This document shows, piece by piece, positions 8,763 through 17,471 of a stretch of DNA of 64,000 nt. Under the pieces are notes generated by a model. The model had not been told where the DNA came from, ran no database searches, and saw nothing but the letters and a program-made list of their open reading frames with translations. Positions within the stretch are counted from its first letter, which is position 1, and every line of letters starts with the position of its first letter. The DNA lies in NCBI GenBank assembly GCA_039925965.1, contig JBDSXW010000127.1, positions 124,001 to 188,000 of the forward strand, given 5' to 3'. Origin of the DNA: JAZKFT01 sp039925965 (GTDB lineage: Bacteria > Bacteroidota > Bacteroidia > Chitinophagales > Chitinophagaceae). The position numbers and the translations under genes are program-made.

Positions 8763-9491
8763 ATGAAACTTGATATACTTGCTTTCGGTGCCCACCCCGA
8801 TGACGTAGAATTGGGCTGTAGTGGTGTTTTGATGATGGCAAAACTGCAAGGGAAGCATACAGGGGTAGTTGACCTCACCATGGGCGAGCTAGGCACCCGG
8901 GGCACCATCCAAACCCGTCATATCGAATCCATAGCGGCAACAACGGTAATGCAACTGGACGTGCGGGAGAATCTGGAACTGCCTGATGGTTTTTTTCAAA
9001 ACGAAAAGGAACACCAACTCGAAGTTATCCGGGCCATCCGTAAATACCAGCCGGAAATCATATTATGTAACGCGCCGTCCGACCGCCATCCCGACCATGG
9101 GAGAGGAGCAAGGCTGCTGCAGGAAGCTTCGTTTCTTTCCGGCCTGAGGAAAGTCGAAACAACCGAAGATGGGATCTTACAGGAGCCATGGAAGCCTAAA
9201 TATGTATTCAGCTATATTCAGGACCGCTACCTCCAACCTAATTTTGTGTTTGATATAACAGCAGTCATAGACCGGAAAATAGGCGCCATCAAGGCATATA
9301 GCACCCAATTTGACTCTCCGGATAAGAGTGAGCCTCAGACGTACATCTCCACTCCTGACTTTTTAGAGAGTATTATTTACCGGGCAAAAATGTTTGGAAA
9401 AATGATCGGAGTGCCTTACGCCGAAGGATTTATCTCCGACAAAATGATTGGAATTAGCAGCTTTGATGCCCTGGTGCAGCATATAACATGA
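8763..9491 (+). CDS. bshB1: Bacillithiol biosynthesis deacetylase BshB1
   Basis: A 242-residue LmbE/PIG-L-type zinc deacetylase. The metal-binding motif AHPDD is at residues 10-14, and the second motif is in NAPSDRHPDHGRG. The segment LTMGELGTRGT is characteristic of BshB1. It removes the acetyl group from GlcNAc-malate in the synthesis of bacillithiol, the low-molecular-weight thiol of Bacilli and many Bacteroidota. A bacillithiol-linked protein (YtxJ) is encoded at 34.4-34.7 kb, which supports the assignment. No bshA or bshC lies nearby. Confidence 0.94.
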   Translation: MKLDILAFGAHPDDVELGCSGVLMMAKLQGKHTGVVDLTMGELGTRGTIQTRHIESIAATTVMQLDVRENLELPDGFFQNEKEHQLEVIRAIRKYQPEIILCNAPSDRHPDHGRGARLLQEASFLSGLRKVETTEDGILQEPWKPKYVFSYIQDRYLQPNFVFDITAVIDRKIGAIKAYSTQFDSPDKSEPQTYISTPDFLESIIYRAKMFGKMIGVPYAEGFISDKMIGISSFDALVQHIT

Positions 9492-9602
9492 TACACAGCC
9501 CGGCTATTGAGTATATTATTGCTTACAAAACTCCGGTTCACAATAAACTGATTGATGTGAGTAAGTAACAAAACTTTGTCTTATTTCTTAAAATCTGGCG
9601 AT

Positions 9603-9610
9603 TATCTTTG
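9603..9610 (+). promoter_or_regulatory. Possible -7 element upstream of the desaturase
   Basis: TATCTTTG matches TAnnTTTG. A TTTG lies 24 bases upstream (9575-9578), longer than the usual 19-20. If used, it gives a 5' leader of about 160 bases. The leader (9611-9777) shows no motif I recognise. Confidence 0.35.
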
Positions 9611-9777
9611 CCCCCGATTTGAGGTAGTAGTGTCTTTTCGGAGCCAATCGAACTTTCAAAGCAGCATTTTGTTCTCTTATTCCGGTCATTCCTGGTCTGT
9701 TTGTAACACACCTTTTCAGTTATTATGACACAGGTTAACAGTAAAACAGGTCAGTAATTCATCAATAAAATATTTTC

Positions 9778-10842
9778 ATGATCCCAAAATTTCCATCTGG
9801 TAGTCCTTCAATTCACAGCATTTTGAAGAGCCGTGTGCAGGAATACTTTGATACAACGGGTGCAGAGCGCCGCGGGTATAGGAAACTGTATGCGAAGGCA
9901 ATTGTGCTGATTGCATTGCTCGCTGTAATTTATGTTCACCTCGTATTTTTTACCCCGGTTTGGTGGCTCGGGGTATTGGAATGCGCTTTTCTGGGAATTG
10001 TTATTTCTGGTGTAGGTTTTAATGTAATGCACGATGGAAGCCATGGTAGCTTCAGCGGCAATAAGAAAATGAATGCTTTTGCGGCATGGTCGCTCGATTT
10101 TTTGGGCGGAAATGCCTTTATGTGGAATATGAAGCATTGCATGATTCACCACAGTTTTACAAATGTTGAAGGTGTAGATGATGATATCAATGTAGGCATA
10201 CTGATGCGGATGAATGAACACCAGAAAAAATTTCTGATGCACCGTTTTCAGCATTGGTATTTCTGGTTCCTGTATATGCTTTTATATGTAGCCTGGATCT
10301 TTTACACTGATTATAAAAAGTATTTCAGTGGAATGATTGGTAGTGTACCGATTAAGAAAATGAGTATCAAAGACCATTTAACTTTCTGGAGTGGTAAAGT
10401 TATTCATGCTGGTGTTTACATGATCATTCCAATCATGGCCGTTGGATTCCTTCCATGGTTCATTGGCTTTATGACAATGGGCATGGTAGCAGGTTTGGTT
10501 TTGAGCATTGTGTTCCAATTGGCCCATACAGTAGACAGCACAGAGTTCCCAATTGCAAATATTGATAGCAATAAACTTCCCGATGAATTTGCGGTTCATC
10601 AGATTAAAACAACTGCCAATTTCGCTACCCACAATAAATTCATCAGTTGGATGGTGGGTGGTTTGAATTTTCAAATCGAACACCATTTATTTCCAAAAAT
10701 TTCTCATGTGCATTACCCTGCTATCAGTCGCATTGTGCGCAATGTTTGTGCAGAGTTTAATATTCCGTACCTGGAATATCCTACTATGGGCAAGGCGATT
10801 TTGGCACATGTACACCATCTAAAGAAAATGGGCACTTCCTAA
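9778..10842 (+). CDS. Membrane fatty-acid (acyl-CoA/lipid) desaturase
   Basis: A 354-residue integral membrane di-iron desaturase. It shows three histidine boxes: HDGSH (85-89), HCMIHH (120-125) and QIEHHLFP (from 299). The Q-I-E-H-H box places it with the delta-5/delta-6 or linoleoyl-CoA desaturase-like group. No fused cytochrome b5 domain is present, so it needs a separate electron donor. Hydrophobic segments at about 42-78, 157-177 and 205-250 fit four membrane spans. It probably introduces a double bond into membrane acyl chains. A strong terminator follows. Confidence 0.92.
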   Translation: MIPKFPSGSPSIHSILKSRVQEYFDTTGAERRGYRKLYAKAIVLIALLAVIYVHLVFFTPVWWLGVLECAFLGIVISGVGFNVMHDGSHGSFSGNKKMNAFAAWSLDFLGGNAFMWNMKHCMIHHSFTNVEGVDDDINVGILMRMNEHQKKFLMHRFQHWYFWFLYMLLYVAWIFYTDYKKYFSGMIGSVPIKKMSIKDHLTFWSGKVIHAGVYMIIPIMAVGFLPWFIGFMTMGMVAGLVLSIVFQLAHTVDSTEFPIANIDSNKLPDEFAVHQIKTTANFATHNKFISWMVGGLNFQIEHHLFPKISHVHYPAISRIVRNVCAEFNIPYLEYPTMGKAILAHVHHLKKMGTS

Positions 10843-10851
10843 GCAAATTAT

Positions 10852-10893
10852 AAGGCACAAAAAACCAGCAAAACTGCTGGTTTTTTTGTGCCT
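10852..10893 (+). terminator. Intrinsic terminator after the desaturase
   Basis: Arms AAGGCACA...CCAGCA and TGCTGG...TGTGCCTT form a long hairpin with a four-base loop and an internal T7 run. The near symmetry means it may also stop the convergent YCII gene. Confidence 0.85.
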
Positions 10894-10953
10894 TATTGAA
10901 AATTATTTGATGCTGGCAATGGGTAATAGTGGGAGTATAGCCTGATGGACTAT

Positions 10954-11403
10954 TTACTTGAAAGTGAGGCCTTTAGCTGTCCACCATGGATGAATTTCAT
11001 AGTCAAGTCTCCCGGCAGCAAAGGCAGGGTTGGTTTTAAGGTATCCTGCTACCTCTTCTGTTGTAGCGGCGTCAAAAATGAAGATGCCCAGACAATCCCA
11101 TTCATCACCAAATGGGCCTGCAACTCGTAGCTTACCGGGGTCGGCCAGCCGCTGAATATTGGGCATTTGGCCGGCCTGAAGTTTATTAAGAATTGCTATG
11201 TCTTTGAACTCGTTCCTGCGTTTTCCGTTGATCAGCATTACAAACCAGTATTGCTTCATTTCATATTTAGGTGTTTCCTTTTTTGTAGTGTCAACACCGG
11301 CAGGTTGCGGGTTATTACCTGGCTCTGCCTTTGCTACCGAAAAAGGACAAACCAATGGCCACAAAGAGCAACGCAAGGGGATAAAACCTTTTCGTGGTGG
11401 CAA
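10954..11403 (-). CDS. YCII-domain protein, N-terminus uncertain
   Basis: The C-terminal 100 residues form a YCII-related ferredoxin-like domain (YEMKQYWFVMLINGKRR ... GPFGDEWDCLGIFIFDA ... YLKTNPAFAAGRLDYEIHPW). The start is unclear. The open frame begins at a TTG (11403) just after an in-frame TAG, and its N-terminus is an awkward Cys/Trp/Pro-rich stretch. The neighbouring frame encodes a cleaner hydrophobic segment (FYPLALLFVAIGLSFFG), which suggests that a signal peptide was separated by a frameshift. An internal ATG at 11259 would give only the YCII domain. Related secreted YCII proteins are common in Bacteroidota. Confidence 0.7.
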   Translation of the reverse strand: MPPRKGFIPLRCSLWPLVCPFSVAKAEPGNNPQPAGVDTTKKETPKYEMKQYWFVMLINGKRRNEFKDIAILNKLQAGQMPNIQRLADPGKLRVAGPFGDEWDCLGIFIFDAATTEEVAGYLKTNPAFAAGRLDYEIHPWWTAKGLTFK

Positions 11404-11561
11404 CTAAAGAAAAGCAATTGAACCGGATCTTATGCAGATAAAATGATAAGAGTACATTGGGTTAATAAAAAAAAGGAAGGAAAGGAAAGTTTATTTTGTA
11501 TACTCAATGTTTAAACATTAAATTTACATAGTCAATCATTTAAACAAAAAAAACTATAACT

Positions 11562-12113
11562 ATGTCAACACAATCCAAATGGGTCATCGACCCAAGCCAC
11601 AGCGAAATTGCCTTTAAAGTAAAGCACCTGATGATCACAAATGTAAAAGGCGTCTTCACCCAGTTTGAAGCCAGCATCCTTACTACCGGTGATGATTTTA
11701 TGACTGCCGAAATTGATTTTTCTTTGGATCCTTCCTCTGTAAATACCGGAAGTGCCGACCGCGACACGCATCTAAAAGGCGCTGATTTTTTCGACGTAGA
11801 AAATCATAAGCAAATAACTTTCAGCGCCAATACCTACGAAAATGTAGATGGAGACGGTAGCTACGAACTATGGGGAGATCTTACTATCAAAGGCATCACC
11901 AAACGAATTAAACTGGATGTGGAATTTGGTGGTGTAGCAAAAGATCCATGGGGCAATGTAAAAGCGGGCTTTACTATCAATGGCAAAATCAACCGCAAAG
12001 ACTTTGGCCTTATATGGAACGCAGCGCTGGAAGCTGGCGGCGTTCTGGTTAGTGAAGACGTTCGTATCAGCTGTGATATTCAGTTGCTGAAAACTACTGA
12101 AGTGGAGGGCTAA
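11562..12113 (+). CDS. YceI-family lipocalin-like protein
   Basis: A 183-residue protein whose whole length matches the YceI fold. It begins WVIDPSHSEIAFKVKHL and contains GSADRDTHLKGADFFDVE and the C-terminal KDFGLIWN. YceI proteins form a beta barrel that binds polyisoprenoid or similar amphiphiles. There is no signal peptide, so this one is probably cytoplasmic. An AT-rich upstream stretch (11490-11550) may hold the promoter, but I cannot place it exactly. The ligand is unknown. Confidence 0.92.
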   Translation: MSTQSKWVIDPSHSEIAFKVKHLMITNVKGVFTQFEASILTTGDDFMTAEIDFSLDPSSVNTGSADRDTHLKGADFFDVENHKQITFSANTYENVDGDGSYELWGDLTIKGITKRIKLDVEFGGVAKDPWGNVKAGFTINGKINRKDFGLIWNAALEAGGVLVSEDVRISCDIQLLKTTEVEG

Positions 12114-12120
12114 AATACCA

Positions 12121-12204
12121 GGGCATTAGTCATTAGGCAATGGTCATTAGTCATTTGCCAATAGGTAGACAAGCTATTAACCATTGACTAATGACCCAAT
12201 GACT
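12121..12204. repeat. Heptamer-phased spacer with inverted repeat
   Basis: Seven bases after the yceI stop codon, the DNA reads as 7-mers GGGCATT, AGTCATT, AGGCAAT, GGTCATT, AGTCATT, TGCCAAT. The right half holds the inverse (TGACTAA, TGACCCA). GGTCATTAGTCA (12142-12153) and TGACTAATGACC (12185-12196) are exact 12-base inverted arms around a 31-base loop. There is no T tract, so it is not a simple terminator. Confidence 0.7.
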
Positions 12205-12216
12205 TAAGTTAGGATT

Positions 12217-13032
12217 ATGAATCTGAATGAAATTGTTTCCCCGTTGGGTGTCACGGATAAGATGCCAATGCTATTCGTTGGGCATGGTAGTCCGATGAAT
12301 GCCATCGAGCAAAATGAATTTGCAAAAGAATGGCGAAGCATAGGTGCCGCCCTGCCCAAACCTAACGCTATCCTTTGTATTTCGGCACATTGGGAAACAA
12401 GGGGAACCAAGATCACCGCGATGGAAAAACCGCCTACCATTCACGATTTTGGCGGCTTTCCACAAGAATTATTTGATGTGCACTACCCAGCACCAGGCAG
12501 CCCTTCGCTAGCACTGGATATTCAAACTTTACTTAAGCCTACGCCTGCCGCTTTGGACACGCAATGGGGGCTCGACCACGGTTGCTGGAGCGTGCTCAGG
12601 CATATGTACCCGAACGCAGATATACCGGTATTAGAAATGAGTATGGATCTGAATCGTACACCACAGCAGCATTATGATTTTGCAAAAGAGCTTTCGGCAC
12701 TTCGAAAAAAAGGCGTGCTGATTATCGGGAGCGGTAATATGGTCCACAACCTGCGGATGCTGAATTGGCAAAGACCGGTAACGGGTTACGACTGGGCAAT
12801 TGAGGCTAACAACAATTTTAAAAGTTTGATAACCAGTGGAAAAAACGATCTGCTGATTGGGTACCAAAACCTGGGATCCGAAGCTAAATTGGCAATCCCT
12901 ACTCCGGAGCATTACTTGCCATTACTGTATATCCTTGGGTTAAAAGAAGAAAATGAAAACCAGTCTTTCTTTAGTGATCAGCTGGTGATGGGGTCGATTT
13001 CCATGACATCTTTGAAAATAGGAATGACCTGA
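12217..13032 (+). CDS. LigB-type class III extradiol dioxygenase (4,5-DOPA dioxygenase-like)
   Basis: A 271-residue protein of the YgiD/4,5-DOPA extradiol dioxygenase family. Metal-site and active-site histidines are visible in FVGHGSPMNA, ISAHWET and IHDFGGFPQELF, and a further conserved block is IIGSGNMVHNLR. Family members use a non-haem metal to cleave catechol-type rings. The bacterial physiological substrate is usually unknown. The ATG at 12217 gives a normal length. It stands alone, and a terminator hairpin follows. Confidence 0.93.
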   Translation: MNLNEIVSPLGVTDKMPMLFVGHGSPMNAIEQNEFAKEWRSIGAALPKPNAILCISAHWETRGTKITAMEKPPTIHDFGGFPQELFDVHYPAPGSPSLALDIQTLLKPTPAALDTQWGLDHGCWSVLRHMYPNADIPVLEMSMDLNRTPQQHYDFAKELSALRKKGVLIIGSGNMVHNLRMLNWQRPVTGYDWAIEANNNFKSLITSGKNDLLIGYQNLGSEAKLAIPTPEHYLPLLYILGLKEENENQSFFSDQLVMGSISMTSLKIGMT

Positions 13033-13055
13033 GTAATGATCAAATTGTTTTTCTT

Positions 13056-13088
13056 AAGGTTGCCCAAAAGGCAGCCTTTTCTTTTTTC
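13056..13088 (+). terminator. Intrinsic terminator after the dioxygenase gene
   Basis: AGGTTGCC (13057-13064) pairs with GGCAGCCT (13070-13077), with one G-U pair and a five-base loop. A T-rich tract follows. Confidence 0.75.
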
Positions 13089-13287
13089 TATTCAAACTGG
13101 TAAATAACGGTAGCTTGATTAGTGCATAGATTTAGTCTTTGCCGGCACAAAAAAAGGTCGGAGGAGAAAAATTACTTACCCTAAATTTTTAACAAAATAA
13201 AATTAAGTGTTATTATTACACTTCTAAATTGTTTACAATATTGCCAAACGAAAGAACCCTGCATCTTTGCGGGGTAAAAATTACAAC

Positions 13288-14409
13288 ATGAAAAAAACGA
13301 TTGCCTATATGCTCATTGCGGCATTTGCAGTAACTACCAGTTGCAAAACTGCTGAAAAAGAAACCGGTACGCCAACCGGCATCACCAAGGCCGACTGGGG
13401 CGAAGCAGATGGGAAAAAGGTGGAACTATACACCCTTACCAACCACAACGGGATCCAGGTTAAAATTTCTACCTATGGCGGCACTATGACGAGCTGGATG
13501 GCTCCTGATAAAAATGGTAAAATGGAAAACATCCTTTTGGGCTTCGATAGCCTCAGTGGTTACCTGGCCAAGCCACCCTATTTTGGCGCATTAATAGGAC
13601 GCTATGGCAACCGTATTGCGAATGGAAAATTTAAGATAGACAATACTTCATATACCCTGGCCACCAACAACGGGAAAAACCATCTCCACGGCGGCAACAA
13701 AGGTTTCGACAAAGTTGTATGGGATGCTAAAACAGATGGCGATTCCGTCCCTGCACTTACACTTACCTATATGAGTAAAGATGGCGAAGAAGGCTACCCA
13801 GGCAACCTTACAGTAACTGTAAAATATACCCTTACTGATGATCAGGGAGTGCTGATAGAATATAATGCTGCAACCGATAAAGCCACGGTTGTAAACCTTA
13901 CCCAGCATAACTATTATAACCTTACCGGCGACCATGCTAACACCATACTGGACCATAGTTTGCAGATAGCTGCAGCTAATTATACTCCAGTAGATACCAC
14001 CCTGATACCATCCGGTAAAATTGTGACGGTTAAGGGAACACCATTCGACTTCACCACGGCTACTAAAATAGGGGCAAGAATAGATAGCGTAAAAGGCGGA
14101 TATGACCACAACTGGGTACTGGATAAAAAAGGAACTGACATGCAACTGGTGGCGACATTATCGGAGCCTAAAAGTGGCCGCACCCTGGAAGTGTACACCA
14201 CTGAGCCTGGCCTCCAGTTTTATAGCGGTAATTTCCTGGATGGTACCATCAAAGACAATACAGGCAAGCCTTTTAACCTTCACACGGGTCTTTGCCTCGA
14301 AACACAGCATTTCCCGGATTCACCTAATGAGCCATCTTTTCCAACCACCTTGCTGAAGCCAGGGGAGAAGTACCATTCAATTACCAAGTACAAAGTTTAC
14401 GCGAAATAA
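13288..14409 (+). CDS. galM: Aldose 1-epimerase (galactose mutarotase), lipoprotein
   Basis: I choose the ATG at 13288 (MKKTIAYMLIAAF), because the upstream TTG lies in the leader. The protein has a lipoprotein signal ending TTSC, so it acts outside the cytoplasm. Mutarotase motifs follow: LLGFDSLSGYL, IGRYGNRIANG, NHLHGGNKGFDK (catalytic-site His), NLTQHNYYNL and LETQHFPDSPN. It interconverts alpha and beta anomers of galactose or glucose. The next gene is an exported GH97 glycosidase and the one after a sugar-phosphate HAD enzyme, so the three probably serve uptake and use of an alpha-linked sugar. Confidence 0.94.
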   Translation: MKKTIAYMLIAAFAVTTSCKTAEKETGTPTGITKADWGEADGKKVELYTLTNHNGIQVKISTYGGTMTSWMAPDKNGKMENILLGFDSLSGYLAKPPYFGALIGRYGNRIANGKFKIDNTSYTLATNNGKNHLHGGNKGFDKVVWDAKTDGDSVPALTLTYMSKDGEEGYPGNLTVTVKYTLTDDQGVLIEYNAATDKATVVNLTQHNYYNLTGDHANTILDHSLQIAAANYTPVDTTLIPSGKIVTVKGTPFDFTTATKIGARIDSVKGGYDHNWVLDKKGTDMQLVATLSEPKSGRTLEVYTTEPGLQFYSGNFLDGTIKDNTGKPFNLHTGLCLETQHFPDSPNEPSFPTTLLKPGEKYHSITKYKVYAK

Positions 14410-14420
14410 AAACTTGCATC

Positions 14421-14467
14421 AGCCATTGGCAGCTTCCAAATTTCGGAAAATGCCAATGGCTTTTTTA
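14421..14467 (+). terminator. Intrinsic terminator after galM
   Basis: AGCCATTGGCA (14421-14431) and TGCCAATGGCT (14451-14461) are exact arms followed by T6. It separates galM from the GH97 gene, so the two are not a simple operon unless read-through occurs. Confidence 0.85.
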
Positions 14468-14495
14468 TTGCATAGAATGATAAAAGCGACCGCAT

Positions 14496-16460
14496 ATGAA
14501 AAGCCAAATAAAGGTCAAATTACATCGCAGGTGTATCTTGCCGGGGCTATTTACCATTTCGATGGTTACTGGCTTTTGCCAGAAAAAACCGGTTACCACC
14601 GAAAGTCCGGATAAAAAAATTTCGGTTGAGTTTATGGTCAACGGCGATCAGTCGGTTGGCTACAAAGTAATGTTTGCAAATAGTATGGTGCTTGAGAATT
14701 CCAGCCTTGGTCTGGTAACCTCAGATGGCGATTTTAGTCAGGGGCTTGCGGTGACCTCGGTGTCCAATACAGAACCGGTGAAGGACATTTATAAGACGCT
14801 GAACGCGAAGAAGTCTTCCATTACTTATTTGGCAAATAAGCGGGTGTTTCATCTTGCAAATAAGTCTGGCCAACAGCTGGATATTATTTTCCAGGTGAGT
14901 AATGACGGGATAGGATTTCGCTACTATTTTCCAAAAGCCTCGGGCAATGTGACACAGATATTGTCGGAAGCAACGACCTATACATTGCCCGCTACCGCTA
15001 CAGCGTTCCTTCAGCCAATGCAGGAATCAAAAAGTGGCTGGGAGAAAACAAACCCTGCTTACGAAGAGCATTACAAACAGGATGTGCCGGTGGGTTTGTA
15101 CAACAAAAGAGGCTGGGTATATCCTGCCCTATTTAAAACAAAAACTGCCTGGTTGCTGATCACAGAAGCCGGTATGGACGGCACTTATTGTAATACCAGG
15201 CTATACAACGATTCTTTGAGCAATATCTATCATATCAGTTTTCCAGATCCACGGGAAGTAATTGGCATCACTGGCGGTGGCCTGTTGCCTGCTTCCAAAC
15301 TACCCTGGTATTCGCCCTGGCGCATCATTACCATTGGTGGCCTTAATACCATCATGGAATCTACATTGGGAATGGATCTGGCTGCACCGGCTAAGAAAAT
15401 TGATCCTTCGTTTGTCAGGCCCGGGAAGGCTTCCTGGAGCTGGATCAATTCTAAAGATAATTTTATTGTATACGATGAACAGAAAAAGTACATTGATTTT
15501 GCCGCGGATATGCATTGGCAGTACTGCCTCGTAGATGCTGACTGGGACCGTAAAATCGGGTACGATAAAATAAAGGAACTGGCCGACTATGCTGCCACAA
15601 AAAATGTAAGCCTCTTGCTTTGGTACAATTCGGCCGGCGACTGGAACACGGTAAAATATACTCCCAAAAACATGCTGCTGACCAGCGAATTGCGGAGCAG
15701 GGAATTTGCCCGATTACAGGCAATGGGTATCAAAGGTGTGAAGATCGATTTCTTTGGCGGTGACGGGCAGTCGGTGATAAAATACTATACTGATATTTTG
15801 GAAGATGCTGCTAAGTATAAATTGCTGGTCAATTTTCATGGTGCCACTTTGCCCCGCGGCTGGGCACGCACCTACCCGCAACTGATGACTACCGAAGCGG
15901 TCCGTGGTTTTGAAATGATCACTTTTAACCAGGCTGATGCTGACCTGGAAGCCAGCCATTGCGCCATGTTACCGTACGCCCGCAACGCTTTTGATCCTAT
16001 GGATTTTACCCCGATGAACCTTTATAAGATTCAAACAAAGGTTCAACGGAAAACAACGAGCGCTTTTGAATTGGCCCTGTCAGTGCTTTTTCTTTCGGGC
16101 ATTCAGCACTACGCAGAATCTCCCGAGGGCATGATTCAGGTGCCTGGCGCCGTAAAAGATTTTTTGCGCCAACTGCCCAACAACTGGGATGATGCTAAAT
16201 TTATTGATGGTTACCCTGGTAAATTGTTGGTGATGGCACGCAAGAGCGGCAAAAAATGGTATGTAGCGGGTATCAATGGTGAAGCCGAAACAAGGCAACT
16301 TGACCTAGATCTGGCTTTTCTGAAAGGCAAAAAAGCCACGTTAATTAGCGATGGCGCAGAACCGCTCAGTTTTAAAAATGAAATGGTCACTATAGCCAAC
16401 AATGGAAAATACCAGGTTGAAATAAAGGGTGCTGGTGGATTTGTTTTGTTATTTGAATGA
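14496..16460 (+). CDS. Glycoside hydrolase family 97, retaining-type
   Basis: A 654-residue protein with an N-terminal signal segment (residues 10-28). It has the GH97 layout: beta-sandwich N-domain, (beta/alpha)8 catalytic barrel from about 305, and C-terminal sheet. GVKIDFF places an Asp at 418 and TTEAVRG a Glu at 467. In the retaining alpha-galactosidase branch of GH97, an Asp nucleophile and a Glu acid/base occupy these regions, while inverting SusB-type enzymes lack the Asp. I therefore infer a retaining alpha-glycosidase, probably an alpha-galactosidase, acting in the periplasm. A mutarotase gene lies upstream. Confidence 0.92.
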   Translation: MKSQIKVKLHRRCILPGLFTISMVTGFCQKKPVTTESPDKKISVEFMVNGDQSVGYKVMFANSMVLENSSLGLVTSDGDFSQGLAVTSVSNTEPVKDIYKTLNAKKSSITYLANKRVFHLANKSGQQLDIIFQVSNDGIGFRYYFPKASGNVTQILSEATTYTLPATATAFLQPMQESKSGWEKTNPAYEEHYKQDVPVGLYNKRGWVYPALFKTKTAWLLITEAGMDGTYCNTRLYNDSLSNIYHISFPDPREVIGITGGGLLPASKLPWYSPWRIITIGGLNTIMESTLGMDLAAPAKKIDPSFVRPGKASWSWINSKDNFIVYDEQKKYIDFAADMHWQYCLVDADWDRKIGYDKIKELADYAATKNVSLLLWYNSAGDWNTVKYTPKNMLLTSELRSREFARLQAMGIKGVKIDFFGGDGQSVIKYYTDILEDAAKYKLLVNFHGATLPRGWARTYPQLMTTEAVRGFEMITFNQADADLEASHCAMLPYARNAFDPMDFTPMNLYKIQTKVQRKTTSAFELALSVLFLSGIQHYAESPEGMIQVPGAVKDFLRQLPNNWDDAKFIDGYPGKLLVMARKSGKKWYVAGINGEAETRQLDLDLAFLKGKKATLISDGAEPLSFKNEMVTIANNGKYQVEIKGAGGFVLLFE

Positions 16461-16623
16461 GTAAAAAACCAGCCTGCCAAAATCTATAACGTCTTTCCTG
16501 GGCTTCCAACCGCAGCAAAGACCGAAATGGCCTTATAAGTTTATTCGGGACCTTCCAGGTTTCCCCTATCACGGGCATTTAATTTTTCAAACTACTATTG
16601 CACCGCAAGCAATAAAAAGAACC

Positions 16624-17283
16624 ATGACAAAACCAAAGGCTTTGATTTTCGATATGAACGGCACCATGATTGACGATATGGCCTATCATGTAAGAGGCTG
16701 GTTCGATATACTGAACGATGACCTCGGAGCCGGCCTTAATTACGAAGAAGTTAAAAGCCATATGTATGGCAAAAATGATGAAGTGTTGCTGAGGATTTTT
16801 GGAGAAGGGCGTTTTACCGGGGAGGAGGTGAAAGAACTGTCGATGGAAAAGGAGCGGAGATACCAATCGGCCTATATGCCGAAACTGGCGTTGATAGCAG
16901 GTTTGGGCGAATTCCTGGAGCAAGCCCGGCTGCGTGATATTCCGATGTCCATTGGCTCGGCCGCCATCCCTTTTAATATCGATTTTGTACTCGACAACCT
17001 CAACCTGCGACATTATTTTAAAGCCATCGTAAGTGCAGATGATGTGGTGCTCAGTAAGCCGCACCCCGAAACATTTACAAAGGCTGCTGAATTGATGGGT
17101 ATCGCACCTGGGGGTTGTGTTGTTTTTGAAGATGCTCCCAAGGGCGTGGAAGCAGCGATGAATGCCGGGATGCCTTGCGTGGTATTAACGACCCTTCATG
17201 GAAAGGAAGAATTTGATCAATATCCAAATGTGCTTTATTACATCAATGACTATACGGATCCTGTATTGGAGAGCCTGCTATAG
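16624..17283 (+). CDS. HAD-superfamily phosphatase/beta-phosphoglucomutase-like, DxN variant
   Basis: A 219-residue subfamily I HAD protein with cap domain after motif I. Motif I is IFDMNGTMID: D10 is the expected nucleophile, but the usual second Asp (acid/base) is Asn12. The later motifs are normal: SIGSAA, the Lys in LSKPHPETF, and VFEDAPKGVEAA. Members dephosphorylate or isomerise sugar phosphates. The Asn could weaken phosphomutase acid-base chemistry. It follows the GH97 gene by 163 bases, so a role in the same sugar pathway is likely but not proven. Confidence 0.9.
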   Translation: MTKPKALIFDMNGTMIDDMAYHVRGWFDILNDDLGAGLNYEEVKSHMYGKNDEVLLRIFGEGRFTGEEVKELSMEKERRYQSAYMPKLALIAGLGEFLEQARLRDIPMSIGSAAIPFNIDFVLDNLNLRHYFKAIVSADDVVLSKPHPETFTKAAELMGIAPGGCVVFEDAPKGVEAAMNAGMPCVVLTTLHGKEEFDQYPNVLYYINDYTDPVLESLL

Positions 17284-17471
17284 ACCTGCACAAAAATCTT
17301 AATTGGCCAATGGAATTGTTATTGTAGTGGCTGGTTAGGTATTTTGGGTCGCGTAATGGCTATGCCAGGAAGTGCGTGGGTGCTTATCACGGTATGATAT
17401 TTGCGGATTCATGATTCCCACTTGTTTAGGCAATAGCTTTGTAACTGGTTAATTGCCACCGGTTAAATTGT

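Noticed and set aside
12142..12196. Inverted repeat as terminator of yceI
   Set aside because: The loop is 31 bases and no T tract follows. It is better explained by the heptamer-phased repeat and its inverse.
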